Assembly: GCA_902778625.1 (NCBI GenBank)
Contig: CACYYM010000002.1
Coordinates: forward strand, 1 to 64,000
Origin: an uncultured Bacteroidales bacterium
GTDB lineage: Bacteria; Bacteroidota; Bacteroidia; Bacteroidales; Bacteroidaceae
DNA length: 64,000 nucleotides
Direction of reading: 5' to 3'
Below the pieces are notes generated by a model. It made no database searches. It saw only the letters and a program-made list of their open reading frames with translations, and was not told the origin of the DNA. How positions within the stretch are numbered: the stretch's first letter is position 1; the number at the start of each line of letters is the position of its first letter. Below, piece by piece: positions 9,434 through 18,109 of this stretch. Both the position numbers and the translations under genes were made by a program.

Positions 9434-9456
9434 ACTTGGCTCTCGTCTCTCGACTC

Positions 9457-10083
9457 ATGGCAAGAGTTAACGTCAACGTTGTAGTCGTTTTCGTTTTCCT
9501 CGTTCTTGCGGTTTTGGACTTCATTCCTATGTCTTTTCCTGCTCGAATGATATTCCCTTTGCTTTGGCTCACGCTTTGTGCCTTTTGCCAAAAGCAGTGG
9601 GCACTTGCCGGAGCACTCTTCTTCTCCTTTCTTGGCGACGTGATGGGCTGGAGGAACGAGCTCATCCCTCAAATCGGCTTCTTTGCCCTCGCGCAAGTCC
9701 TATACATTATTATATATAGTGTTTTGATACCTCCCAAGCAGACTTGGTCGAAGCCTGTCAAGTTCATCCTTCTGGCTTTGATTGCTTCAGTATATGGCGT
9801 TGCAATGTTCTGGATATTCCCTCGAGTGGGAGAGAGCTTCATTCGGTATGGAATAGCTGTTTATGCCCTGCTTTTGCTTGGAATGTGTTTTGCTGCTTGC
9901 CGTCACAAATGCGCTTTCCTGATGCTCGGAGCCGTACTTTTTGTCGTTTCGGACTTCATCCTTGGCGTCCATTTGTTCGTCGAGAGAATACCCCACACCC
10001 ACCTGAGCATCATGATTCCTTACTACCTCGGTCAGTTGCTACTTTACGTCGGCACACTCAACTCCGCAAGAGGCCTTCGTTAA
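9457..10083 (+). CDS. YhhN-family membrane protein (lysoplasmalogenase-like)
   Basis: 208 residues with about eight membrane segments. The family pattern is visible in LAGALFFSFLGDVMGW, QIGFFALAQVLYIIIYS, LMLGAVLFVVSDFILG and the C-terminal IPYYLGQLLLYVG, with the conserved aspartates of GD and SDF. Human and some bacterial members cleave vinyl-ether lysolipids; whether this one does is unknown. The start at 9457 is the first ATG after the tRNA in this frame and gives a normal hydrophobic N-terminus. The gene is followed at once by a 22-bp repeat array. Confidence 0.85.
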   Translation: MARVNVNVVVVFVFLVLAVLDFIPMSFPARMIFPLLWLTLCAFCQKQWALAGALFFSFLGDVMGWRNELIPQIGFFALAQVLYIIIYSVLIPPKQTWSKPVKFILLALIASVYGVAMFWIFPRVGESFIRYGIAVYALLLLGMCFAACRHKCAFLMLGAVLFVVSDFILGVHLFVERIPHTHLSIMIPYYLGQLLLYVGTLNSARGLR

Positions 10084-10087
10084 ATAT

Positions 10088-10241
10088 TCATGTACATTTA
10101 ATTATACATACATGTACATTTAATTATACATACATGTACATATAATCAACTTAACGTGTGAAGTTTGGAAACACGACGTGTTAAGTTGAATGAATTCACG
10201 TGTTAAGTTGAGTGAAGCCACGTGTGAAGGCTAATAATAAG
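10088..10241. repeat. 22-bp dyad repeat array A (7 units)
   Basis: Seven consecutive 22-bp units starting at 10088, 10110, 10132, 10154, 10176, 10198 and 10220. Units 2 and 3 start ACATGTACAT; units 4 to 7 start ACGTGTGAAG or ACGTGTTAAG. The register is unbroken where the core changes from ACATG to ACGTG. It fills nearly the whole gap between two converging genes. See findings for the family. Confidence 0.9.
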
Positions 10242-10249
10242 ACCTGTTA

Positions 10250-12649
10250 TTAAATCTCGATGAGCACGCGGGCATTTATCATGCGGCCTGTCAAGTAATT
10301 TGGGACAGCGTATTGGTGGTTGGAGATGTCCGTAATCCAATAGTAGCTGCTGACGTTGTCGAGGCCGAAGATGTTGAAGCAATCCAGTCCGAGCCAAATG
10401 TTGCGGAGGTAGTTGCAACGGCGCAGATGATGGTCTTCGTTGTCGATGAGGCGGTAGTTCATGCCGACGTCGAAGCGCTTGTAGGCGGGGGCTCTGAAGG
10501 CGTTCCGCTCCAATCCTGTATGAGGCGGACCGAAGGGGAGGCCGTCGGCAAAGGTCGCCTTGAGGTTCATCTTCCAGCGTGTAGTGTTCGGGAAATAGTC
10601 TGTAAAGAAGAGGTTTATGTTGTAACGCTGGTCTGTGGGCTGTGGAATCTTCTGTCCGTTGAGGTTCATCGATGCCTTCATCAAGCCGAAACTGATCCAC
10701 GAGTCTGTGCCAGGAACAAATTCTCCGTAGAGTTTGAAGTCGGCACCTACTACGTATCCCGTTGCACAGTTGTTGCCGTAATAAACTATCTTCAGGTTGT
10801 CGACGTTGTAAGGATTGAGTTTCCATTGTGCCTTGTAGTAGGCTTCTGTGGTGAACTTAAAGGGGCGGTTTGCAATCTTGAACTTGTACTCCATTCCTCC
10901 GACGACTTGGAACGAGCGCTGCGACTTGATGTTCTGGTTGAGCTGAACCGTCGTGTTGCCTGCAATGGTGATGGTGTCGCGCAATTCCTTATAGAAAGGT
11001 CTTTGGTTGTAAAGTCCGAGGGCAAGCCGGAAGGTGAAGTTGTCGTTGCTTGCTGGCACGAATCCCAGGCTTGCACGAGGACTGATGAGCCACTCTTTGT
11101 TCCAGCTCCAGTAGCTGAGGCGAAGGCCGTAGTTGAAGCTGAGAATGCCCAAGCTGCTCTCTTTGCGCCAAGTGTCTTGGGCATAAAGCTCGAGCTGATT
11201 GGAGTTGATGGAGTTTTTGGCTCGCATGTTGTAGATGACTTGCAGGTCGTTTCCTGTGTGAGGAACAGAGTAACCGCTGCTGTCGCGATACTCCCACTCA
11301 CTCGAGTTCTCGCGTACCTTCTCGTGTTTCCAGCCGATACCTGCGTGCATCTGATGCGTTCCGAGCTTGAGGTCGTAGGCGAGCTTCATGCTTTGAACGG
11401 AGCTGTAGAGGAAGTTTCGGGCATGTTCCATATAGGAGCCCACGCCAAGCTGCTCGTCGCCATTTGTTTCGTTGAGCCAGTATTGTCCCTGAATGTCGTA
11501 GGTCTCTTTCTCGCGATTGCTGAAGAGCGATGTAGTGAGGCTGATGGCACCTTTGCCAAGCATTCGGGCTGCGCGGACTGTTCCAAAGAGCGTCTGGAAC
11601 TGGTCTTCTTCCTTGCCGTCGAAATAGACCTTGAAGCTCTTCACGTCTTCCATTGTGCCGAACCTCGTTTCACGGTCTGTGGGCTTGAAGTTGTAGTTGT
11701 TTCGATTGATATAGACGATGGCGTCAAAGGCCCAATCCTTTGCAGGAGCCCAACGGAAATAGGCTTGATAATCGAGGAAATTGGGCTTGTACTCGCCCTT
11801 TGTCTCGAGGCTGCCCAGCATGTATTGGTTCGTCTTGTAGCGAAGGCCATTGCTGAAAGAGAACTTCTTTTTGCCGTAACCCACATAGACGTTCGCTCCA
11901 AGAAGACTCGCTGCAACAGAAGCTTCGAGTCTCTCGGGATGAGCATAGGTGATGTCCAGCACGCTCGACATCCTGTCGCCATACTTTGCCTCAAAACCAC
12001 CTGCAGAGAAGTTGATCTTCTCCACCATATCGCTGTTGATGACGGAAAGTCCCTCTTGCTGACCGCTACTGATGAGCATCGGCCTGTAAACCTCCACACC
12101 ATTGATGTAGACGCAGTTCTCGTCGAACGAACCACCACGGACATTGTACTGACTGCTCAGCTCGTTATGAGTGCTGACACCAGCTTGCGTGGCAACAAGC
12201 TCTTCTACTGCGTTGCCGCTTGTGGAGGGCATTCGCTTCAGGTCCTTCTTGTTGAGCTCTTGCATCGAACCCATTTGCCTTCGCGTCTCTGCTACAGTTA
12301 CTTCGGAGAGCTCTTTTCCGCTCTCTCGCATCACGATGTTGAGCGTAAGATTGCCTTGAGGCTTCTTCAGGACGCGCTTTCGCGTCTCGTAGCCTATCAT
12401 GGTGTAAACGACCACTACACTATCGGCAGTGTGGAAGGAGAGGTTGTACTGCCCGTCGAGCGAAGCAGTTGTGCCAAAAGGCTGGCCTTCGATGCGAACC
12501 TGACACAAAGACACGGGGTCGTTGCTGTCATCTACAACCCTTCCCTTCAGGTGCACCTTAGCGGTATCGGCCTGCTGCTCTTCCTCTTGAGCAGATACAT
12601 TCATAATGCCCCAAAAGAGAGGCAAAAGAAGCAATAAGAAACGTTTCAT
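10250..12649 (-). CDS. TonB-dependent outer-membrane receptor
   Basis: 799 residues with a signal peptide (MKRFLLLLLPLFWGIMNVSA). Residues about 30-108 form a CarboxypepD-reg-like domain (HLKGRVVDDSNDPV, YTMIGYETRKRVL). The plug follows at about 115-220 (GNAVEELVATQAGVS, YNVRGGSFDENCVYINGVEV). A long beta-barrel ends in NARVLIEI. It imports an unknown ligand with TonB energy. No SusD-like partner is next to it, so it is not a typical glycan-uptake SusC. The C-terminus lies 8 bp from repeat array A. A long open frame on the opposite strand is a codon-bias shadow. Confidence 0.93.
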   Translation of the reverse strand: MKRFLLLLLPLFWGIMNVSAQEEEQQADTAKVHLKGRVVDDSNDPVSLCQVRIEGQPFGTTASLDGQYNLSFHTADSVVVVYTMIGYETRKRVLKKPQGNLTLNIVMRESGKELSEVTVAETRRQMGSMQELNKKDLKRMPSTSGNAVEELVATQAGVSTHNELSSQYNVRGGSFDENCVYINGVEVYRPMLISSGQQEGLSVINSDMVEKINFSAGGFEAKYGDRMSSVLDITYAHPERLEASVAASLLGANVYVGYGKKKFSFSNGLRYKTNQYMLGSLETKGEYKPNFLDYQAYFRWAPAKDWAFDAIVYINRNNYNFKPTDRETRFGTMEDVKSFKVYFDGKEEDQFQTLFGTVRAARMLGKGAISLTTSLFSNREKETYDIQGQYWLNETNGDEQLGVGSYMEHARNFLYSSVQSMKLAYDLKLGTHQMHAGIGWKHEKVRENSSEWEYRDSSGYSVPHTGNDLQVIYNMRAKNSINSNQLELYAQDTWRKESSLGILSFNYGLRLSYWSWNKEWLISPRASLGFVPASNDNFTFRLALGLYNQRPFYKELRDTITIAGNTTVQLNQNIKSQRSFQVVGGMEYKFKIANRPFKFTTEAYYKAQWKLNPYNVDNLKIVYYGNNCATGYVVGADFKLYGEFVPGTDSWISFGLMKASMNLNGQKIPQPTDQRYNINLFFTDYFPNTTRWKMNLKATFADGLPFGPPHTGLERNAFRAPAYKRFDVGMNYRLIDNEDHHLRRCNYLRNIWLGLDCFNIFGLDNVSSYYWITDISNHQYAVPNYLTGRMINARVLIEI

Positions 12650-12705
12650 CTTATATAATAACGTTAAAAGTCGTGATTTATTGTAATAACTTCAACTAAA
12701 AGTTG

Positions 12706-12713
12706 TATCTTTG
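12706..12713 (+). promoter_or_regulatory. -7 promoter element, nitroreductase operon
   Basis: TATCTTTG in GTATCTTTGCAAAGC, 19 bp before the nitroreductase ATG; drives the five-gene operon to 15600. Confidence 0.75.
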
Positions 12714-12732
12714 CAAAGCAAAAGAGAATAGT

Positions 12733-13260
12733 ATGGAAAACTTCAGCGAATTGATTAAGGTGCGTCGCAGCCACAGAATGTTTACGGAAGAACTCCTGAG
12801 TGGCGACGATGTGAAGCTGCTTCTTCGGGCTGGTTTGATTGCTCCGAGCAGCAAAGGACTGCATAGTTACGAGTTCATCGTGGTGGAAGACAAGCAGATG
12901 CTGACTGCCTTGAGCCAGTGCAAAGCTGTGGGTAGCGACTTCCTTTCGGGAGCGCCTCTGGCAATCGTCGTGCTTGCCGACCCAAGGATAAGCGATGTTT
13001 GGATAGAAGATGCCTCTGTTGCAGCCACACATATCCTGCTTCAGGCTGAAGACTTAGGCCTTGGAGCTTGCTGGATTCAGGTGCGCGACAGACTCTCTGC
13101 AGAAGGCCAACCTACAGAAGAAATCGTGAAGTCCTGCTTGGGCATTCCCGATGAGATGAGGGTTGTCTGCATGATTGCCGTAGGTCACAAAGGCATGGAA
13201 CGCAAGCCACAGAACGAAGACCGGCTGAAATGGGAGCGCGTACATATAGGACAGTACTGA
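12733..13260 (+). CDS. Nitroreductase-family FMN oxidoreductase
   Basis: 175 residues. The flavin-binding pattern KVRRSHRMFTEELLS near the N-terminus, LIAPSSKGLHSYEFIVVED, and the C-terminal DLGLGACWIQVRDRL with VVCMIAVGHKG identify the nitroreductase superfamily. The substrate cannot be told. The start at 12733 puts MENFSELIKVRRS first; the frame upstream crosses the promoter. The end overlaps the next gene by 31 bp. First gene of an operon with DUF2520, kdsC, maf and a lipoprotein. Confidence 0.9.
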   Translation: MENFSELIKVRRSHRMFTEELLSGDDVKLLLRAGLIAPSSKGLHSYEFIVVEDKQMLTALSQCKAVGSDFLSGAPLAIVVLADPRISDVWIEDASVAATHILLQAEDLGLGACWIQVRDRLSAEGQPTEEIVKSCLGIPDEMRVVCMIAVGHKGMERKPQNEDRLKWERVHIGQY

Positions 13261-13958
13261 TTGGAGCGGGCAACGTAGCAAGTTTCCTAAAGGCGAACAT
13301 CAAGTCGCCTTTCGAGTTGACTTGTGTCGGTGGACGCCAAAGAAGGTGTCCCATTCCCAAGGATGCCGACCTTTATATTATTTCTGTAAGCGACAGAGCG
13401 ATAAAGTCTGTAAGTGAGGAACTTATAGGCGTCGAGGGTCTCGTTGTTCACACTGCTGGAAGCATGCCTATGAATGTGTTGCCTCAAGAGAGGCGAGGCG
13501 TGCTCTATCCCTTGCAAACCATCTCTAAGAAGCGTCAGATTCCTGCCTCTCGCGTACCTTTTTATATAGAGGCTTCTAAAGAGCAGGACATCGATTTGCT
13601 TCGGCTGCTTGCAGAAAGCATGGGGAGCAAAGCAGAACAGATGGATAGCGAACGCAGGAAGTACTTGCACCTAGCTGCCGTTTTCTGCTGCAACTTCGTG
13701 AATCGCCTTTACGGCATCACCGCCGACTTGCTTGAAGCGCACAATATCCCTTTCTCCGTAATGCTGCCGCTCATTCAAGAAACCGCAGACAAGGTGAAGC
13801 TTCTTTTGCCAAGCGAAGCCCAGACCGGCCCTGCAGTTCGTTGGGATGAAGAGGTGATGGCCAAGCAGATGTCACTCCTCGACGATGAGCAAAAGCTTAT
13901 CTATCAATTACTTAGCAAAAGCATACACGATGATAAACTACGACTTGACAAAGATTAA
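13230..13958 (+). CDS. Rossmann-like and DUF2520 domain protein
   Basis: 242 residues. An N-terminal nucleotide-binding fold is indicated by RTVLIGAGNVASFL, DLYIISVSDRAI and VVHTAGSMPM. From about residue 125 the helical DUF2520 domain follows (KYLHLAAVFCCNFVNRLYGI, PLIQETADKVK). It looks like an NAD(P)-dependent dehydrogenase such as the ketopantoate or pyrroline-carboxylate reductase superfamily, but its substrate is unknown. It overlaps both neighbours. Confidence 0.87.
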   Translation: MGARTYRTVLIGAGNVASFLKANIKSPFELTCVGGRQRRCPIPKDADLYIISVSDRAIKSVSEELIGVEGLVVHTAGSMPMNVLPQERRGVLYPLQTISKKRQIPASRVPFYIEASKEQDIDLLRLLAESMGSKAEQMDSERRKYLHLAAVFCCNFVNRLYGITADLLEAHNIPFSVMLPLIQETADKVKLLLPSEAQTGPAVRWDEEVMAKQMSLLDDEQKLIYQLLSKSIHDDKLRLDKD

Positions 13959-14448
13959 GGCACTCGTCTTCGACGTGGACGGCGTTTTGAGCGCAAGCAC
14001 AATCAATGTCGACACCAACGGCGACTTCCTTCGCACCACCAATGTTAAGGACGGATATGCCATGCATCTTGCTGTTAAGATGGGCTTTCATATTGCCATC
14101 ATTACTGGTGGAGGCGAGGAGTCTATAGCCCTTCGATACGGCAGAATCGGTATAGAGGACATTTATCTGAGCAGTTCCAATAAGACAGAACGGTTCCGGA
14201 TGCTGCTCGAGAAGTACAACCTCACAAGGGAAGAAGTCCTTTATATGGGCGACGATATCCCAGACTACGAGGTTATGAAGCAGGTCGGACTGCCTTGTTG
14301 CCCTCGAGATGCTGCCCCTGAAATACGAGACATCAGTCTTTACATCAGTCATTTAGACGGAGGTAAGGGTTGCGTTCGCGATGTGATTGAGCAGGTGATG
14401 AAGGCTCAAAAGAAGTGGATGGCAGACGAAAAAGCGTTTTGTTGGTAA
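13930..14448 (+). CDS. kdsC: HAD phosphatase, KDO-8-phosphate phosphatase (KdsC-like)
   Basis: 172 residues. KdsC removes phosphate from KDO-8-phosphate in lipopolysaccharide core synthesis. Motifs: LVFDVDGVLSAS (nucleophile Asp), IAIITGGGEES (motif II), and YMGDDIPDYEVMKQVGLP (motif IV). The C0-type short form without a cap fits KdsC. Start at 13930 (MINYDLTKIKALVFDVDG) leaves a 29-bp overlap with the DUF2520 gene; an upstream in-frame ATG at 13885 would add an unlikely extension. Confidence 0.9.
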   Translation: MINYDLTKIKALVFDVDGVLSASTINVDTNGDFLRTTNVKDGYAMHLAVKMGFHIAIITGGGEESIALRYGRIGIEDIYLSSSNKTERFRMLLEKYNLTREEVLYMGDDIPDYEVMKQVGLPCCPRDAAPEIRDISLYISHLDGGKGCVRDVIEQVMKAQKKWMADEKAFCW

Positions 14449-14449
14449 T

Positions 14450-15019
14450 ATGAAGTACAAGATAGTTTTAGCAAGTAACTCTCCTCGACGCAAGGAACTC
14501 CTTTCCGGACTTGGTCTCGACTATGAAGTTCGCACGCTTCAAAGCCTCGATGAAAGTTATCCGGAAGGGCTTCCGATGGAGGAGATTCCTATGTATATCA
14601 GCCGAAAGAAGGCAGCGGCATACACTCTCGGAGAAGACGAACTGCTCATCACTGCCGATACTATCGTGTATCTTGAGGGCGAAGTCCTGGGCAAACCTGC
14701 CGATGAGGCTGAGGCAAAAGAGATGCTTCACAAGCTTTCAGGCAAAACGCATCAGGTCGTAACGGGCGTAACACTTACCACAAATGAGTTTCAACACGTG
14801 TTTGCCTCTGTCTCTCAAGTCACCTTTGCCCAGCTCTCGGAAGCCGAAATCGACCATTATGTCACCCAGTATCGCCCCCTCGACAAGGCCGGAGCTTACG
14901 GCATACAAGAGTGGATTGGCTACATCGGCGTGACTGCTCTCGAGGGTTCCTACTTCAATGTGATGGGACTGCCCGTCCAGCGACTCTATTCCGAAATGAA
15001 AAAACTAAACCTGATATAA
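14450..15019 (+). CDS. maf: Maf-family nucleoside triphosphate pyrophosphatase
   Basis: 189 residues. Maf proteins hydrolyse non-canonical or pyrimidine NTPs (dTTP/UTP type). The family start LASNSPRRKELLSGLG, ADTIVYLEGEVLGKP and KAGAYGIQEWIGYIGV are all visible. It starts 1 bp after kdsC, so it is in the same operon. Confidence 0.95.
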   Translation: MKYKIVLASNSPRRKELLSGLGLDYEVRTLQSLDESYPEGLPMEEIPMYISRKKAAAYTLGEDELLITADTIVYLEGEVLGKPADEAEAKEMLHKLSGKTHQVVTGVTLTTNEFQHVFASVSQVTFAQLSEAEIDHYVTQYRPLDKAGAYGIQEWIGYIGVTALEGSYFNVMGLPVQRLYSEMKKLNLI

Positions 15020-15024
15020 TTCAA

Positions 15025-15600
15025 ATGAATAAATTCAAAATTCAAAAGGCCGTCGTTTGCGGTCTGTTGTCTGTCATCGTCTTTGCTTGCTCGAAGCACG
15101 ACTATACGTCTTATTGCCCGACCTGGAAGGGCTTCACCTATAAGACAGGCAGCTATCCCAATTACGTTCAAGGCAATCCCAAAAGTGTTGTCCTGCTTCC
15201 TGGCGACTCCATCCACTTGACAGCGCATCAGGACCAGAAGGGACATCTCATCAATGCAACGTATTACACATGGACAATCTGTTACGATACGCTTGACGCG
15301 AATGGTGAACGTTCTCATGCCAACAAGACATATAGCAAGCGCACCAACTACGACGGATACCTCGATGGCAGCGACGACCCCGTTTGCCACATGAAATTGC
15401 CTGCAAATGCCTTGCCTACGGAAGCTCTCAAGCCTGACACAATCAGGTTTGTTGCCCGCTATGATTACAGCGCTCAGGGCGTAATTGTTGAGAACGGAAA
15501 CATCTCCGAGAACACTTCCTACAATGGTCGCATCACTCCTCAAAGTGGTCCGACAGGAGGCGGCGCAGCTGGCAACTTCTACTTCACCGTGCCTAATTAA
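15025..15600 (+). CDS. Putative lipoprotein, unknown function
   Basis: 191 residues starting 5 bp after maf. The N-terminus MNKFKIQKAVVCGLLSVIVF ends in a lipobox-like FAC-SK, so the mature protein is probably lipid-anchored at Cys22. The rest looks beta-rich (VVLLPGDSIHLTAHQDQKG, TYYTWTICYDTLD, PDTIRFVARYDY) with a Gly-rich region before the C-terminus. I recognise no family. The first codons repeat the word AATTCAAA found in intergenic DNA here. The stop is followed after 2 bp by repeat array B. Confidence 0.7.
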   Translation: MNKFKIQKAVVCGLLSVIVFACSKHDYTSYCPTWKGFTYKTGSYPNYVQGNPKSVVLLPGDSIHLTAHQDQKGHLINATYYTWTICYDTLDANGERSHANKTYSKRTNYDGYLDGSDDPVCHMKLPANALPTEALKPDTIRFVARYDYSAQGVIVENGNISENTSYNGRITPQSGPTGGGAAGNFYFTVPN

Positions 15601-15602
15601 AA

Positions 15603-15690
15603 AACTTAACGTGCCTTAATTACAAAAACAACGTGTTGAGTTGACCAACTCGACACGTTGTTTTTTGTTTCTTAACGTGGTGCATTTCAA
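15603..15690. repeat. 22-bp dyad repeat array B (4 units)
   Basis: Units at 15603, 15625, 15647 and 15669, each 22 bp. Cores are AACGTG, AACGTG, ACACGT (inverted) and AACGTG. The unit at 15647 is flipped relative to its neighbour, which creates the terminator listed separately. It lies between converging genes. Confidence 0.85.
15630..15668. terminator. Intrinsic terminator formed by two inverted repeat units
   Basis: AACGTGTTGAGTTG (15630-15643) pairs with CAACTCGACACGTT (15646-15659) with one G-T wobble and a 2-nt loop, followed by GTTTTTTGTTT. A strong rho-independent terminator for the operon ending at 15600. Confidence 0.85.
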
Positions 15691-15729
15691 CGCAGCGCAA
15701 TGCCTGCGGAAACTATTGATTGCGTGCTT

Positions 15730-18039
15730 TTAGATTTTCCCTTGGGCTTTGAGTTCCTCGAGCTCTTTCTGTTTAATCTGCTCGGGCGTCAACTTCTCTT
15801 CCTTGGGCTTCGAGTTTATGTCTTGGAATGACTTGATTCCCATGGTTCGCTTGGGCGTTTCCTTATTGTTCCTGTCGTTCGTTGGCCGCTTAGGCGATTC
15901 AGGCTTCATATTGTCCTTCTTCTCCCTGCTTTCAGGTGTCTTCATGTCAGCATTTTCCTTTGATGGACGCTCGGCTGCTTCACGCGTCATTGCCTCCTTT
16001 TCAACTTCTTTCTTTGCGGCTGTCTCCTTGGCTTGCATCGAGTCGGGAACCTCAGGAGTCTTGGGCTCGTCGAAGAGCTTGTAGGTGGTACGCAGCACCT
16101 TGAACTCTGTCCTTCGGTTGAGAGAGTGGCAAATCTCCTGCTTCTCTTCTGTATCGAGTGCCATGATGAAGGCTTCGGTCAGGGTGTCGCCTTCGTTGAG
16201 GAAGTCGTAGGTGGCAGCAATTCGCTTCGTCACAATCTTTGGACGCTTCTCGCCATAACCCTTCGGAGAGAGGCGGAGGCTGTCGATTCCGTGAGTTTGG
16301 AGGTAGTTCACAACGCTCTCAGCTCGTCTTTGCGAAAGCTTCTCATTGTACTCGTCCTTACCTCTGAAGTCGCAATGCGAAGCAAGTTCGATGGTGACGT
16401 TCGGGTTCTCGTTCAGGAGGACTACGAGACTGTCGAGGGCAACCTTTGAACTGTCCAGAAGAACTGCAGAATCGAACTCATAGAAGATGTTTCTAATTAA
16501 GACAGGATTCTCGATGCTTGCCAGCGGAAACTGCAGCACGAACTCCTGACTGACACTACTCGTATCGACGCTAAGTTCCTCTTTATGATTTAGATAGCCC
16601 TTGCAGGTTCCCAAGAAGACGTAGCTGGTCTTGGGGTTCACCTCCTGCTCGAAACTACCGTCGCCACGAACGCTAAGCTTGAGGTAAGTGCCGTCGTCGC
16701 CAACCATATAGACGAGTCCTTCTGGCAGTTCGTAGCCGTCTTTCTCATAAACCCAACCCTTAACGGTTTGAATGACCTCAGGATGTTCGAACGACATGAT
16801 GTGGTCCCAACCACGAGCATCGCCTCTGTTTGTGCAGAAGAAGCCGCGATTGTGGAGTCCTTCGAAGGTCATTCCGAAGTCATCGCCGCTCGAGTTCATG
16901 GGATATTTCAGGTTCTCGAGCGTCCAGACACCCAGGCTGTCCTGTACGGCTTTGATGATGTCCAGTCCTCCCATTCCTACGTGACCATTGCTCGAGAAGT
17001 AGAAGTCGCCATTTGGACGGAATGCAGGGAACATCTCATCGCCGGGCGTGTTGATTGGCCAGCCTACATTTTCTACGCCACCCAGCCCGTGGTCGGTCAG
17101 CGCAATCTTCCAGATATCGAAGCCACCTTGGCCGCCAGGCATATCGCTTGTGAAGTAGAGCCAACGCCCATCGGGACTAACGGCAGGATGCGCATAGCTG
17201 GAGAGCGTGTCCTTACTTATCTGCAGAAGTTGCGGCTTGCTCCACGAAGCATCACTGCGTTGACTGGTGAAGATTTGAGCATAGCGAGGATAGTCGGAGT
17301 CGAAGGTGCATTGGGTCAGGTACATCGTCTTTCCATCGGGCGAAAAGCAGCAGGCTCCTTCTTCGTACTCGCTATTGAGGTCGCCCTCGACGGCTTCAAC
17401 AGGTTCCCATTTGCCTTTGTCATCTTTCTTTGTGAAGAAGATGTCTGCGCTCTTGGTTCCCGTGATGCCGCTTATCTCGTTGCCTTTGGCGTCATTTCGG
17501 GTGCTGGTGAAGTAGAGCATGTCGTTTTCGTCGCCAAGCAGAGCGGGGCAGAAGTCGCTTCGACGGCTGGTCAGTATCGGTTCCTTCTTGATGCTGTATA
17601 GCGAGAACTCATTCTTCCACTTTGGTGCTAGCTCGCAACCCTTCAAACCATTGAGTGCCAACGTGTCGCCTGGAACTTTCTCGAGGAAGGCGGTATAAGC
17701 TTTGGTGGCACTCTTGTAGTCGCCGTTCTTTTGATGAAGTTGTCCGAGATAGAGCAAAGCCATCGAGTCAGCATAACCGTAACGGACGGAGTTCTGATAA
17801 GCTCCGATGGCCTTTGCGGTATAGTTGATGCGGCGGTAACATTGTGCCATCTTGAAGGCACGCTGGCCTCGCTTTTCCTTGTCCTTGGGTTGTGTACGCG
17901 AATAGGCTTTCTTGTATTCGGCGGCAGCGTCAAAATACTCGCCGATTGCATAGAACTGGTCGCCTTTCTTGACGTGCGTCTCGGGGGTGCAGGCAGCGAC
18001 AAGAAGTGCCAGAAGAATATATCGCAGAAGAGTCTTCAT
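15730..18039 (-). CDS. porE: PorE-like OmpA-family lipoprotein of the type IX secretion system
   Basis: 769 residues. Order of parts: lipoprotein signal MKTLLRYILLALLVAAC; TPR-like helices to about 130 (AEYKKAYSRT, YLGQLHQKNGDYKSATKAY); a PD40/WD40-like propeller to about 415 (FCPALLGDENDMLYFTSTR, GACCFSPDGKTMYLTQC, AVSPDGRWLYFTSDMPGG, FYFSSNGHVGMGG); a carboxypeptidase-regulatory-like domain; an OmpA peptidoglycan-binding domain at about 525-655 (YEFDSAVLL, LASHCDFRGKDEYNEKLSQR, GYGEKRP). This order is that of PorE, which anchors the type IX machinery to peptidoglycan. A further 110-residue tail rich in Lys, Glu, Pro and Thr follows the OmpA domain. No other por genes are in the window. It could also be a PorE paralogue. 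Confidence 0.82.
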   Translation of the reverse strand: MKTLLRYILLALLVAACTPETHVKKGDQFYAIGEYFDAAAEYKKAYSRTQPKDKEKRGQRAFKMAQCYRRINYTAKAIGAYQNSVRYGYADSMALLYLGQLHQKNGDYKSATKAYTAFLEKVPGDTLALNGLKGCELAPKWKNEFSLYSIKKEPILTSRRSDFCPALLGDENDMLYFTSTRNDAKGNEISGITGTKSADIFFTKKDDKGKWEPVEAVEGDLNSEYEEGACCFSPDGKTMYLTQCTFDSDYPRYAQIFTSQRSDASWSKPQLLQISKDTLSSYAHPAVSPDGRWLYFTSDMPGGQGGFDIWKIALTDHGLGGVENVGWPINTPGDEMFPAFRPNGDFYFSSNGHVGMGGLDIIKAVQDSLGVWTLENLKYPMNSSGDDFGMTFEGLHNRGFFCTNRGDARGWDHIMSFEHPEVIQTVKGWVYEKDGYELPEGLVYMVGDDGTYLKLSVRGDGSFEQEVNPKTSYVFLGTCKGYLNHKEELSVDTSSVSQEFVLQFPLASIENPVLIRNIFYEFDSAVLLDSSKVALDSLVVLLNENPNVTIELASHCDFRGKDEYNEKLSQRRAESVVNYLQTHGIDSLRLSPKGYGEKRPKIVTKRIAATYDFLNEGDTLTEAFIMALDTEEKQEICHSLNRRTEFKVLRTTYKLFDEPKTPEVPDSMQAKETAAKKEVEKEAMTREAAERPSKENADMKTPESREKKDNMKPESPKRPTNDRNNKETPKRTMGIKSFQDINSKPKEEKLTPEQIKQKELEELKAQGKI

Positions 18040-18109
18040 ATTTTATATACCATTATATATATAACGAATAAAGACGTCTTTTATTGTAGGGAGCCCTCTA
18101 AATCTCTCT

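Noticed and set aside
9310-9456. N-terminal extension of the YhhN gene through the tRNA
   Set aside because: The frame crosses tRNA-Gly and hexamer repeats; the real protein begins at the ATG at 9457.
10313-12637. 774-codon open frame on the plus strand
   Set aside because: It lies wholly opposite the TonB receptor gene, has no promoter or domain, and is explained by codon bias of the real gene.
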